Source: a bacterium (GTDB lineage Bacteria; 4484-113; JAFGCY01). Taken from it: DNA of 64,000 nucleotides. The notes under the pieces are model-generated. The model did no database searches. It was not told the origin of the DNA and saw nothing but the letters and a program-made list of their open reading frames with translations. Position numbers and translations under genes: made by a program. The stretch spans positions 1-64,000 of the forward strand of contig JADZFO010000060.1 in the NCBI GenBank assembly GCA_020849855.1. The letters are read 5' to 3'. This document shows, piece after piece, positions 51,346 through 59,885 of this stretch; the first letter of the stretch is position 1, and each line of letters begins with the position of its first letter.

Positions 51346-53067
51346 CTAGTGTGCGGCCTCAACCGCTGCGCCCGGGGCAGGGCTGCCTTCACGGCGCTTG
51401 TCGATATAGCCGCCGAGTTCGGGATCCCACTCCAGATGGTCGTAGTGGTAAGGCTCATCCTCCGGGACAATCGGCGGCTCATCAAAGTTGTTGTAGGGCG
51501 GCGGGCTGGTGCACTGCCATTCCAGGGTGCTCGCGCCCCAGGGGTTGGCCGGCGCCTTGCGGCCGCGGTACAGGGAAGAGATCAGGACCCAGCCGCAGAT
51601 GATGAAGCCCACAAGCATGATGTAGGTTCCGACGGTCGAGGCCTGGTGGAAAGGCTGGTACTCGGGCAGGTAGTGCGCATAGCGCCGGGGCGAACCATGC
51701 GAGCCCATGATGAACTGCGGGATGAAGGTGGCGTTGAAGCCGATGTTGACGATCAGAGCGCCAATAGTGCCCCACTTCTCGTCATACATGCGGCCGAACA
51801 TCTTGGGCCACCAGTAGAACACGCCGCCAAAGAAGGCCAGGAAGGTGGAGCCCATCATCGTGTAATGGAAGTGGGCGACCACGAAGTAGGTCTCGTGCAG
51901 GTGTACGTCGGTGCCCAGCGAGCCAAGGAAGAGGCCGGTAAGGCCGCCGATGGCGAAGATCCAGATGAAGCCCAGGACCCAGATCATCGGCGTGCGGTAC
52001 TGGATGCTGCCCTTCCACATCGTGGCCAGCCAGTTGAAGACCTTGACCGCCGAGGGGATCGAGACCGAGTAGGTCAGGGCGCTCATGATCATGTTCATCA
52101 GGGCGCTCTGGCCGGCGACAAACATGTGGTGGCCCCAGACAAGGAAGCCGAAGAGCGCGATCGCGATCGAGCTGTAGGCGATGAAGCGGTAGCCGAAGAT
52201 GGGCTTGCGGCTGAAAGTCGGCACCATCTCTGAGATCACAGCCATCGCCGGCAGGATCATGATGTACACGGCCGGATGGCTGTAGAACCAGAAGAAGTGC
52301 TGGAAGAGCACGGGGTCGCCGCCCAGCGCCGGGTCGAAGATGCCGACGTGGAAGACGCGCTCGATGATCAGTAGCAGCAGGGTGATACCCAGCACCGGGG
52401 TGGCGAGAACCTGGATGATACCGGTCGCGTAGATACCCCACAGGAACAGCGGCATGTTGAACCAGCCCATTCCCGGTGGCCGCAGCTTATGGATTGTGAC
52501 GATGAAGTTCAGGCCGGTGAAGATGTTGGCAAAGCCAAGGATAAATGCCGCCGTCACCACCGGTACCACGGCCGTGTTGGTCGAGGTGCTGTAGGGCGTG
52601 TAGAAGGTCCAGCCGGTGTCAAGGCCGCCCTGGACCAGGCTGGACAGGGCCAGCAGCGCGCCGACGACAAAGAGCCAGTAGCTGGCCAGGTTCAGCTTGG
52701 GGAAGGCTACGTCCTTGGCCCCCAGCATGATCGGCAGGACAAAGTTGGCCAGGGCCGCCGGGATGCCGGGCAGGATGACCAGGAAGACCATCACCGCACC
52801 GTGGTAGGTAAAGAGCTGGTTGTACAGGTCGGGGCCGACAATGTCATCCTTGGGCGTCCAGAGCTCCGTGCGCAGCATGGTGGCAAAAAGGCCGCCGGCA
52901 AAGAAGAACAGGATGATCGACCACATGTACATCACGCCGATGCGCTTGTGGTCCAGGGTCCAGATCCAGGATGCAAAGCCCTTGGTATGGTTCAGGAAGT
53001 TGTTCTCGGCGTAACCGACGGGTGCGTCCGTCGCGCCGCTGCCAACTCTCATTCCTGTTGAAGCCAT
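51346..53067 (-). CDS. coxA: Cytochrome c oxidase subunit I, A2 type
   Basis: 573 residues, 12 core helices. Heme a ligand H89 (FTYHGAVMV), CuB ligands H264 and H313/H314 (WGHHMFVAG), the His264-Tyr268 crosslink pair in FYSHPAVY, and heme ligands H399 and H401 in [10 protein letters not shown]. The channel Glu of A1 enzymes (HPEVY) is Ala266, and the preceding Tyr-Ser (Y262 S263) is the A2-type signature, as in Rhodothermus and Thermus caa3. Reduces oxygen and pumps protons. Lies 55 nt downstream of subunit II. Confidence 0.97.
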   Translation of the reverse strand: MASTGMRVGSGATDAPVGYAENNFLNHTKGFASWIWTLDHKRIGVMYMWSIILFFFAGGLFATMLRTELWTPKDDIVGPDLYNQLFTYHGAVMVFLVILPGIPAALANFVLPIMLGAKDVAFPKLNLASYWLFVVGALLALSSLVQGGLDTGWTFYTPYSTSTNTAVVPVVTAAFILGFANIFTGLNFIVTIHKLRPPGMGWFNMPLFLWGIYATGIIQVLATPVLGITLLLLIIERVFHVGIFDPALGGDPVLFQHFFWFYSHPAVYIMILPAMAVISEMVPTFSRKPIFGYRFIAYSSIAIALFGFLVWGHHMFVAGQSALMNMIMSALTYSVSIPSAVKVFNWLATMWKGSIQYRTPMIWVLGFIWIFAIGGLTGLFLGSLGTDVHLHETYFVVAHFHYTMMGSTFLAFFGGVFYWWPKMFGRMYDEKWGTIGALIVNIGFNATFIPQFIMGSHGSPRRYAHYLPEYQPFHQASTVGTYIMLVGFIICGWVLISSLYRGRKAPANPWGASTLEWQCTSPPPYNNFDEPPIVPEDEPYHYDHLEWDPELGGYIDKRREGSPAPGAAVEAAH

Positions 53068-53122
53068 TCTTATTCCTTCCTTTGCCGCCTCGCGGCACGC
53101 CAGCCTTCAACCCGGGAGGCTC

Positions 53123-54151
53123 TTACTTCAGTGTCTTCAGGTAAGCGATCAGGTAACCGATTTCAGCATCCTTCAGCCGGCCCTGGTAGGTAGGCATCAC
53201 CGGCTGGAAGCCCTCGACAATCTTGGCCTGCGGGTCGAGGACCGATTCGCGGACGTAGTTCTCATCAACCAGCACTGTGCCCCCGTCCTTCAGCTTGGCC
53301 TCGTGTCCCCACAGGCCCTTGAAGGTCGGGCCGGTGCCGGCCTTGCCGTCGATGCTGTGGCACTGCACGCAGCCGCGGTTGTTGTACAGGATCTCGCCGG
53401 CCTTCTCCGGCGGCAGCTTGCCCAGGTCAGACACATCCGCCAGCCAGGAGTCGAAACCGGCGCGGTCCTTGTGGACAAACACACCGGCCAGCATGTCAGA
53501 GTGCTTGGTTCCGCAGTATTCCGTGCAGAAGAGGGTGTGGCGCTGGGTGGAGGGGAACTCCTTGGCCTCTTCGTAATCCTCAACCCAGCGGGCTTCAAAC
53601 CACAGCTTCGTGTAGCGGCCGGGGATCACGTCCTGCTTGATGCGGAAGTTGGGCACAAACAGGGAATGGATCACGTCCGTGCTGGTCATGACCAGGCGGA
53701 TCGGCTGGCCAGCCGGCACATGCAGCTGGTCGCTGATCCATCCGTTGGGGTACTGGAAGCTCCAGGACCACTTCTGCGCCGTGACACCGATCTCATAGGA
53801 GTTCAGGGGTTCATTGCGCAGCTTGATGTAATCCTGATAAGTGAACCAGAAGATCATCACCACCAGCAGCAGGGGAATGCCCGACCAGGTCAGCTCGAGC
53901 ATCATGTTGTGGTGCGGGCTGTGCTCAACAGGGTCGCCCGGCTTGCCCTTGAAGCGCACGCCGAGGTAGACCATGCCGCCGATAATCAGCACGAAGAAGA
54001 ACCAGCACAGCCACCAGATGAACCCGAAGACGCTGTCGATGTTGTGCGCGAAGCTTGAGGCCTGCGTCGGCATCATGCCCGTGGTATCCGTGTCGAGCAG
54101 CGCCAAAGGCAGGCTGCCCAGGTTTGCACCGATTGTCCCTAATCCAATCAT
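53123..54151 (-). CDS. coxB: Cytochrome c oxidase subunit II with cytochrome c domain (caa3)
   Basis: 342 residues from ATG 54151. Two helices (FIWWLCWFFFVLIIGGMVYLGVRF and the second at SGIPLLLVVMIFWFTY), the CuA domain with H162, C209, C213, H217 and M220 (CTEYCGTKHSDM), then a fused cytochrome c: CVQCH (C261, C264, H265) and axial Met319 (PVMPTYQG). The fused heme makes this caa3 and takes electrons directly from the act complex. Its ATG overlaps the sco stop (ATGA). The frame is open to 54286, but that part overlaps sco. Confidence 0.96.
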   Translation of the reverse strand: MIGLGTIGANLGSLPLALLDTDTTGMMPTQASSFAHNIDSVFGFIWWLCWFFFVLIIGGMVYLGVRFKGKPGDPVEHSPHHNMMLELTWSGIPLLLVVMIFWFTYQDYIKLRNEPLNSYEIGVTAQKWSWSFQYPNGWISDQLHVPAGQPIRLVMTSTDVIHSLFVPNFRIKQDVIPGRYTKLWFEARWVEDYEEAKEFPSTQRHTLFCTEYCGTKHSDMLAGVFVHKDRAGFDSWLADVSDLGKLPPEKAGEILYNNRGCVQCHSIDGKAGTGPTFKGLWGHEAKLKDGGTVLVDENYVRESVLDPQAKIVEGFQPVMPTYQGRLKDAEIGYLIAYLKTLK

Positions 54152-55086
54152 GCCCGAGTTGCTCCAGCCGCTGGGGCGGTGCCGGAGGCACCCTCCGCGG
54201 TAAAGTCCGTTGAAATGCCGCCATTGCCGCCCGGGCCCTGGCCGCTGTCTTTGCCGCCGGTCCTGCGCCGGCGCTCCGTTCCCCACAGCACTGACAGCCA
54301 GATAGCAAGGGCGGCCATAGTCAGCACACCGCCGACCTTCATCGCCCCCACGGCTGTCATTACATAGGTGCCCTTGGTTGAGTCGTACATGTAGCAGAAC
54401 AGCGTGAAGTCATCCACGACTGTCCCGATCCTGCCCTGGCCGGCTTCCACCAGGGCCAGGCGCAGGGTCTTGGGGTCAAACTGCACACCCTGCAGATAGC
54501 GGCTGACCCGCCCGTCCGGCGTGCAGATGATCAGCACGGAAGGATGGGCGTACTCCCGGCGTTCGGGGATCCAGCGGAAGCGGTAGCCGACGCTGTCAGC
54601 CAGCGCATTGATGTTGTTCTGGTTGCCGGTATGGAAATGCCAGGCCGCCGGGGCGAGTGGATCGCCCCAGTACTCGCAGTAGTTCTGCTTCTTCTGCTTG
54701 GTCAGCTGTGACTGCTCCGAGGGGTTGATGGAGACAGTGACAATGTCGTAGTCCTGGCCCGGCGTAAGCTCGACTTCCTTGAGCGCATCAACCATGCCGT
54801 TGAGCGTCAGCACGCAGAGCATCGGGCAGGAGTAATAGTTCAGCGTCAGGATGATCGGTCGGTCACCGGTGAAACGTTCGGCCAGACGGTGCGGGAAGCC
54901 GTCCTCATCCATGAACTGCAGGTCCAGCGGGACCTGGGCGTCGAGCTTCTGTTCAAGCTCCAGCCCGGCCAGCTCTTCCGGCTGCTTCAGGTTGAGCTGC
55001 CCCGCGGCAGGCCCCGTGAGAGCGAGCGCAAGGCCCGCAGACGCCAGGGTCGCCCAAGCCCATCTGTAACTGTGCTTGGCGCGCAT
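54148..55086 (-). CDS. sco: SCO/SenC copper-delivery protein with C-terminal helix
   Basis: 312 residues from ATG 55086. Signal peptide (WAWATLASAGLALALTGPAAG), thioredoxin-like domain with the copper ligands C87 and C91 (YYSCPMLCVLTLNG) and H181 (EYAHPSVLII). After it, a membrane helix (GGVLTMAALAIWLSVLWG) and a Gly-rich tail of about 50 residues, an addition seen in act-linked SCO proteins. It delivers copper to CuA of subunit II, encoded next and overlapping by 4 nt. Confidence 0.93.
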   Translation of the reverse strand: MRAKHSYRWAWATLASAGLALALTGPAAGQLNLKQPEELAGLELEQKLDAQVPLDLQFMDEDGFPHRLAERFTGDRPIILTLNYYSCPMLCVLTLNGMVDALKEVELTPGQDYDIVTVSINPSEQSQLTKQKKQNYCEYWGDPLAPAAWHFHTGNQNNINALADSVGYRFRWIPERREYAHPSVLIICTPDGRVSRYLQGVQFDPKTLRLALVEAGQGRIGTVVDDFTLFCYMYDSTKGTYVMTAVGAMKVGGVLTMAALAIWLSVLWGTERRRRTGGKDSGQGPGGNGGISTDFTAEGASGTAPAAGATRA

Positions 55087-55090
55087 GATC

Positions 55091-55654
55091 TTAAATACCT
55101 TCCTTCTCCGCGGAAGCATCCGTTGCGGCGGGCGCTTCCGTCGCGGCGCTGGCAGCTTCGCCGGTGGCTTCATCCGCCGCCGCTTCCGCGCTCGCCGCAG
55201 CCGCCGCAGAGGCCTCAGTGGCCGCCGCAGCCTGACTGCTTTCAGCCTGCAGCTGGGCTGCCTGCTTCTGCTGGGCTTCGATCAGGGTCTGCTTGACAGC
55301 TTCCGACATCGGAATGCTGACCAGGTTCTTATCCGGGTTGGTCCAGCGGGACTCCTCGCCCAGCTCAGCCAGCTGAGCCGTGCGCAGATCGCCGAACTGC
55401 TGCCAGTTGATCTCGTAGTTCTTGCCGATGCGCTTGGCAAACTGCTCATTTGAAAGGGAACGGCCGTAGAGCCCGAGCAGGACATAAATGATGGCGATGG
55501 TCAGCAGCGATCCGACGATGGTGATAAACCACAGCGCGCCATAGTTAATGTCCGAGTCAGTGATCGGCTCGCCATCAGCCAGGTGCCCAATTTGATGGTG
55601 CCCGGCTGCTTCCGCAGCCCGCTGGTCCAGATCGTGCTTGTCGTGCTCTGTCAT
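55091..55654 (-). CDS. Small single-helix protein of the act operon, function unknown
   Basis: 187 residues. A polar, His/Asp-rich N-terminus (MTEHDKHDLDQRAAEAAGHH), one membrane helix (LWFITIVGSLLTIAIIYVLLGLY), a middle with NWQQFGDLRTAQLAELGEESRW and IPMSEAVKQTLIEAQ, and a ~60-residue Ala/Glu/Thr-rich tail. It sits between actF and sco, spaced 3-4 nt from both, so it is certainly part of the unit. It may be an ActG-like or linker subunit between complex III and the oxidase; I cannot confirm homology. Confidence 0.75.
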   Translation of the reverse strand: MTEHDKHDLDQRAAEAAGHHQIGHLADGEPITDSDINYGALWFITIVGSLLTIAIIYVLLGLYGRSLSNEQFAKRIGKNYEINWQQFGDLRTAQLAELGEESRWTNPDKNLVSIPMSEAVKQTLIEAQQKQAAQLQAESSQAAAATEASAAAAASAEAAADEATGEAASAATEAPAATDASAEKEGI

Positions 55655-55657
55655 TGC

Positions 55658-56911
55658 TTACACCTTGATGTTGTCGAAGCGCAGGGACTCGCCAAGGCGC
55701 GGGTCCTTCAGCGGGATGATGGCCTTGCCGCGGGCGATAGCCGCGGCGCTGGCGAAGAACACGCCGCCGACGAAGACCGTGGCGCAGATAGCGGTAAACA
55801 GCATCCGGCCGTCAGTGATCTTCTCGGGGCTGTAGTTCGGCATGATCACGTAATACAGGTCCACCCAGTGGAAGACCGGGATCCAGAGCGCCGCGAAGGT
55901 CAGGGTCAGCTTGTTGCGCTTCAGGCGGCGGTTCAGCAGGAAGGCGAAGGGGATGATGAACTTGCCGATCAGCAGCAGCCAGGACCAGTTCTCCCAGCCG
56001 CCCTCCTGGCGGAACATGTACCAGAAGGTCTCTTCCGGCATGTTCGCATACCAGGTCAGCATGTACTGGCTGAAAGCGATGTAGCCCCAGAAGAAGGTGA
56101 AGGCGAACATCAGCTTGCCCAGGTCGTGATAGTGCTCCATCGTGATCGAGCGGCGCAGGAAGCCCTGGCCCTGCAGGTAGATCGCGGTGAGGCACAGGAT
56201 GCTCATGAAGGAGCTGACGCAGCCGGCGAAGACATAGACGCCGAAGATCGTGCTGAACCAGGTCGGGGCCAGGCTCATCAGCAGGTCAAAGGCCGCCAGG
56301 GTCAGGGTCAGGGCGAAGACGACGAGGCCCGGCGCGGATGTGGTCCACATGCGCTTGGTCAGGGTCACATCGCCCGTGCTGTCCTGCTTGAGGCTGTTGC
56401 CAAGGAAATACCAGGCCAGGAAGCCCCAGATGGCGAAGTAGCCCACGATGCGGATGGCGAAGAAGGCCGGGTTGAGCCAGGCTTCCTTGCGCCCGATAAG
56501 GATCTGGGCATGGTGCTCAAGCTCCACGCTGGAGCCGGGGTGCCAGGAATACAGCTGCGCCCCGCCGATGACGACGCCGGCCAGTACCAGTACGCCCAGG
56601 ACGGGCAGGGTGGCGGCGAAGTACTCGGCGATACGGCGGACAACCACATTCCAGCCGCCGCGGGCGGCATAGATAACCATGATGAAGAAGAGCGCGCCAA
56701 GGGCCACGCTGAGCCAGAGGAAGCAGCCCTGCAGCCAGGCAAACCAGAAGCCCCGCAGTCCGTCGCCCATGCTCGCGCCAAGGCCAAGCGCCCCGGCGAG
56801 CCCGGCGACCGCGGCCACGGCTCCGATGCCCATGATCTGGCCTTCCTTGCCGCCAAGGAATGCCTTGTCGTCCTTGACCTGCTCCGGCTTGAGGTATGTC
56901 TGGTGGGCCAT
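55658..56911 (-). CDS. actF: Alternative complex III subunit ActF
   Basis: 417 residues with about ten helices. Family marks: GGWNVVVRRIAEYFA, SWHPGSSVELEHHAQILIGRKEAWLN, AAFDLLMSLAPTWFSTIFGVYVFAG, HDLGKLMFAFTFFWGYIAFSQYMLTWYANMPEET, and PVFHWVDLYYVIMPNY. ActF is related to ActC/NrfD and forms part of the quinol-binding or proton-moving membrane arm. Its ATG overlaps the actE stop by one base (TAATG). Confidence 0.94.
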   Translation of the reverse strand: MAHQTYLKPEQVKDDKAFLGGKEGQIMGIGAVAAVAGLAGALGLGASMGDGLRGFWFAWLQGCFLWLSVALGALFFIMVIYAARGGWNVVVRRIAEYFAATLPVLGVLVLAGVVIGGAQLYSWHPGSSVELEHHAQILIGRKEAWLNPAFFAIRIVGYFAIWGFLAWYFLGNSLKQDSTGDVTLTKRMWTTSAPGLVVFALTLTLAAFDLLMSLAPTWFSTIFGVYVFAGCVSSFMSILCLTAIYLQGQGFLRRSITMEHYHDLGKLMFAFTFFWGYIAFSQYMLTWYANMPEETFWYMFRQEGGWENWSWLLLIGKFIIPFAFLLNRRLKRNKLTLTFAALWIPVFHWVDLYYVIMPNYSPEKITDGRMLFTAICATVFVGGVFFASAAAIARGKAIIPLKDPRLGESLRFDNIKV

Positions 56912-57888
56912 TACTTGCCTGCCTCGCTGTTATGCGTGTCGCTGGCGGCGGGCGCATCGGCGGCAGGGCTCTCAGCCGCTGCCGGCGTCTCGCCGCCCTT
57001 CTTGAGTGCGTCAATCTGGGCCTGCAGCGCGCTGATCTGCTGATCCATGGCGGCCTGCTGTTCAGGGCTCAGGTTGGCATCCGGGGCGTAACGTTCCTGG
57101 TTCAGCTTGGTCAGCTGGCCTTCCAGCTCGGTCAGCTGGTCCACTCCCAGCGCGGCCGCGGCACCGTCTGCGGGGGCCTTGGCGCTCTCAGCCGCCGGGG
57201 CGGGCTTGTCCGCCTCCAGGCGCTGGGCCACATCCGCCGGCAGATCGCCCACGTTCGCGTTCTGGCTCTTCTGCAGGGCGCGGATGTAAAGCACGATCTT
57301 CCAGCGGTCTTCCGGCGCGATCTGTGAGCCATAGGCGCCCATGCTGCGCACGCCGTGGGTAATCACGTTGAAGAGGTAGCCGTCCGGGCGGGCAATGACC
57401 GCCGGGTCATGCATGCTCTTGGGCGGGGTCCAGGCCATATCGCCGGGGAACTGGATCGCCAGCTCGTCCGCGCGCACCGCCACCATGCCGTTGCCATAGC
57501 CGCTGAAGCCGTGGCAGGGGGCGCAGTAGATGTCATAGCGCTCACGGCCGCGCTGCAGGCTGTCCTCGTTCACGGCGATAGCGCCGGGCAGCGCGCTGGC
57601 GAAGGCGCCGTCAACGATGCCTTCATAGAAGTGCTGGTCTGCGTTCAGCTCGCCGCGTGCCACCGTGCCATACACGGGCTGGCGGTCGGCGCGCTTGTCG
57701 GCGAAGATCAGGTTGGCCTGCTGGGCCTTGAACTTCTGCTGGTTGTCCATGTCCGGGATGATGGACGGACGCGGACGGGTGCTGGGCATCTCGCGGCCGG
57801 CGAAGATCGCGGCCAGCGGGATCATGGAGGCAAGAATTACCACCCAGGCGGCTTTACTGATCCAAGTTGGCATCTGGCGTGACTGCAT
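56911..57888 (-). CDS. actE: Alternative complex III subunit ActE (monoheme cytochrome c)
   Basis: 325 residues. N-terminal anchor (ISKAAWVVILASMIPLAAIFAG), MPSTRPRPSIIPDMDNQQKFKAQ, the cytochrome c domain with YDIYCAPCHGFSGYGNG (CxxCH) and axial Met in THGVRSMGAYG. The normal domain ends at KIVLYIRALQKSQNA near 215; about 110 more residues, Ala-rich with a predicted coiled coil (LTELEGQLTKLNQERY, QQISALQAQIDALKK), are additional. It accepts electrons from the complex on the periplasmic side. Confidence 0.94.
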   Translation of the reverse strand: MQSRQMPTWISKAAWVVILASMIPLAAIFAGREMPSTRPRPSIIPDMDNQQKFKAQQANLIFADKRADRQPVYGTVARGELNADQHFYEGIVDGAFASALPGAIAVNEDSLQRGRERYDIYCAPCHGFSGYGNGMVAVRADELAIQFPGDMAWTPPKSMHDPAVIARPDGYLFNVITHGVRSMGAYGSQIAPEDRWKIVLYIRALQKSQNANVGDLPADVAQRLEADKPAPAAESAKAPADGAAAALGVDQLTELEGQLTKLNQERYAPDANLSPEQQAAMDQQISALQAQIDALKKGGETPAAAESPAADAPAASDTHNSEAGK

Positions 57889-58476
57889 TTAGCCCTCCAG
57901 GACCTCCACGTTGCTGCCATGCAGGCTCTCGGCAAGCTGGCGCGCCTTTTCCCGGTTGAACTTCGGGTCATCGGCCAGCAGGCTGATAAAGAACCTGTCG
58001 GTGGTGGCGCGCTTGAAGCGCTCACTGTGGAAGACGGGGTGGTAATACTGCGGCAGGCGGTTAAAGAACAGCATGCCAAAGAACAGGGTGATACCGCTGA
58101 AGAGTACGGTCATCTCGAACATCACCGGGATGTTCGCCGGGATGCTCCAGAAGGGCTTGCCGCTGACGATCAGCGGGTAGTCATAGGCGTTCATCCACCA
58201 CTGCATCAGCAGTGCGAGACCCAGGCCGGTCAGGCCGGCGCCAAGGACGATCCAGGGCAGAATCGGCTCGCGCAGGCCCATGGCGTGGTCCAGCCCGTGT
58301 ACCGGGAAGGGGCAGTGGGCGTCCCAGTTCTTGTAACCGCTGTCACGCACCTTCTCGGCGGCGTGCACAAGGGCCGTGGGGTTCTCAAACTCCACCAGAT
58401 AGCCCAGATACTGCGGCTCGGCCCCGGGGACGGCTGCCGCCGTGCTGGCCTGCGGATTCTTGCTTGCGGTAGCCAT
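57889..58476 (-). CDS. actD: Alternative complex III subunit ActD (DUF3341)
   Basis: 195 residues. Matches DUF3341: YLVEFENPTALVHAAEKVRDSGYKNWDAHCPFPVHGLDHAMGLR, two helices (LPWIVLGAGLTGLGLALLMQWWM and IPVMFEMTVLFSGITLFFGML), NRLPQYYHPVF, and DRFFISLLADD. It stops one base before actE begins and starts at the actC stop. A structural subunit of the membrane arm. Confidence 0.95.
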   Translation of the reverse strand: MATASKNPQASTAAAVPGAEPQYLGYLVEFENPTALVHAAEKVRDSGYKNWDAHCPFPVHGLDHAMGLREPILPWIVLGAGLTGLGLALLMQWWMNAYDYPLIVSGKPFWSIPANIPVMFEMTVLFSGITLFFGMLFFNRLPQYYHPVFHSERFKRATTDRFFISLLADDPKFNREKARQLAESLHGSNVEVLEG

Positions 58477-59876
58477 TAGTGGCGCACCTCCGCCTGAGGC
58501 ATCACGCCGCGGATTTCTGCCATCGCGATCAGAGGCAGGAAGCGGCAGAAGAGCAGGAACAGGGTCATGAACAGGCCCATGCTGCCGAAGAGCATGCCTA
58601 GGTCAACCCAGGTGGGGACGAAGGGCGCCCAGCTTGAGGGCATCCAGTCGCGGTTCAAGCTGGACACGATGATCACGAAGCGCTCGAACCACATGCCGAT
58701 GTCGACGAAGATCGCCACCACCATCAGGGACCAGATGCTTGTGCGGAACTTCTTCCACCAGAAGAGCTGCGGGCTGGCGACGTTGCAGAAGATCATGATC
58801 CAGTAGGCCCAGGCATAGGGGCCCATGGCGCGGTTCAGGAAGGTGAACTGCTCAACCAGGTTGCCGCTGTACCAGGCGATGAACATCTCGGTGGCATAGG
58901 CGTAGCCCACCATCATGCCGGTGGCCAGGATGACCTTGGCGCAGTTCTCCAGGTGGTGCATCGTGATGATGTCTTCCAGGCCGAAGATCTTGCGGGCCGG
59001 GATCAGCAGCGTGACCACCATCGCGAAGCCGCCGAAGATGGCGCCCGCGACGAAGTAGGGCGGGAAGATCGTGGTGTGCCAGCCGGGAAGCTGGGCGGTG
59101 GCGAAGTCGAAGGACACCACCGAGTGGACCGAGAGCACCAGCGGGGTGCTGAAGGCCGCCAGAAGAAGGTAAGCCTTCTCATAGACCTGCCAGTGGCGCA
59201 TCGAACCGCGCCAGCCCAGGGCCAGGATGCCGTAGATCAGCTTCTGCCAGTAACCCTTGGCGCGGTCGCGGACCGTCGCCACATCCGGGATCAGGCCCAT
59301 GCTCCAGAAGAGCAGGGAGACCAGGAAGTATGTGCTGATGGCGAAGACGTCCCACAGCAGCGGGCTGCGGAACTGCGGCCAGACCCATTCCTGGTTCGGG
59401 ATGGGGAACATCCAGTAGACCAGCCAGATACGGCCGACGTGGATCAGCGGGAAGAGTCCCGCGCAGACCACGGCGAAGATGGTCATCGCCTCGGCTGAGC
59501 GGTTGATGCTCGTCCGCCAGCGCTGACGCAGCAGGTAGAGGATCGCTGAGATCAGTGTGCCGGCGTGGCCGATACCGATCCAGAAAACGAAGTTCGTGAT
59601 GTCAAAGGCCCAGCCGACGGGGTTGTTGTTACCCCAGACACCGATACCCTTGGTGATCAGGTAGGCGACAAGGCTGAAGAAGAAGACTGCGACCAGGGAG
59701 CTGATGATCAGCGCGGTCGTCCAGATCTTCGGCGGATTGGGGGCCTCGATAACGCGGCAGACCACGTCGGTCATCGACGCGAAGTCGTGGTTGCCGAGGA
59801 CCAGCTGCGGACGCGAAGCCGGATCTTCGACTGTGTTGTCCAGCGCCCTCTGATTATTGGCGGGTATCGCGCTCAT
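58476..59876 (-). CDS. actC: Alternative complex III subunit ActC (NrfD/PsrC-like)
   Basis: 466 residues, about ten helices. Family marks: [91 protein letters not shown], and [21 protein letters not shown]. ActC holds the quinol site near ActB's Fe-S clusters. Overlaps actD by 1 nt and follows actB by 9 nt. Confidence 0.96.
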   Translation of the reverse strand: MSAIPANNQRALDNTVEDPASRPQLVLGNHDFASMTDVVCRVIEAPNPPKIWTTALIISSLVAVFFFSLVAYLITKGIGVWGNNNPVGWAFDITNFVFWIGIGHAGTLISAILYLLRQRWRTSINRSAEAMTIFAVVCAGLFPLIHVGRIWLVYWMFPIPNQEWVWPQFRSPLLWDVFAISTYFLVSLLFWSMGLIPDVATVRDRAKGYWQKLIYGILALGWRGSMRHWQVYEKAYLLLAAFSTPLVLSVHSVVSFDFATAQLPGWHTTIFPPYFVAGAIFGGFAMVVTLLIPARKIFGLEDIITMHHLENCAKVILATGMMVGYAYATEMFIAWYSGNLVEQFTFLNRAMGPYAWAYWIMIFCNVASPQLFWWKKFRTSIWSLMVVAIFVDIGMWFERFVIIVSSLNRDWMPSSWAPFVPTWVDLGMLFGSMGLFMTLFLLFCRFLPLIAMAEIRGVMPQAEVRH

Positions 59877-59885
59877 AAGCTTGCC

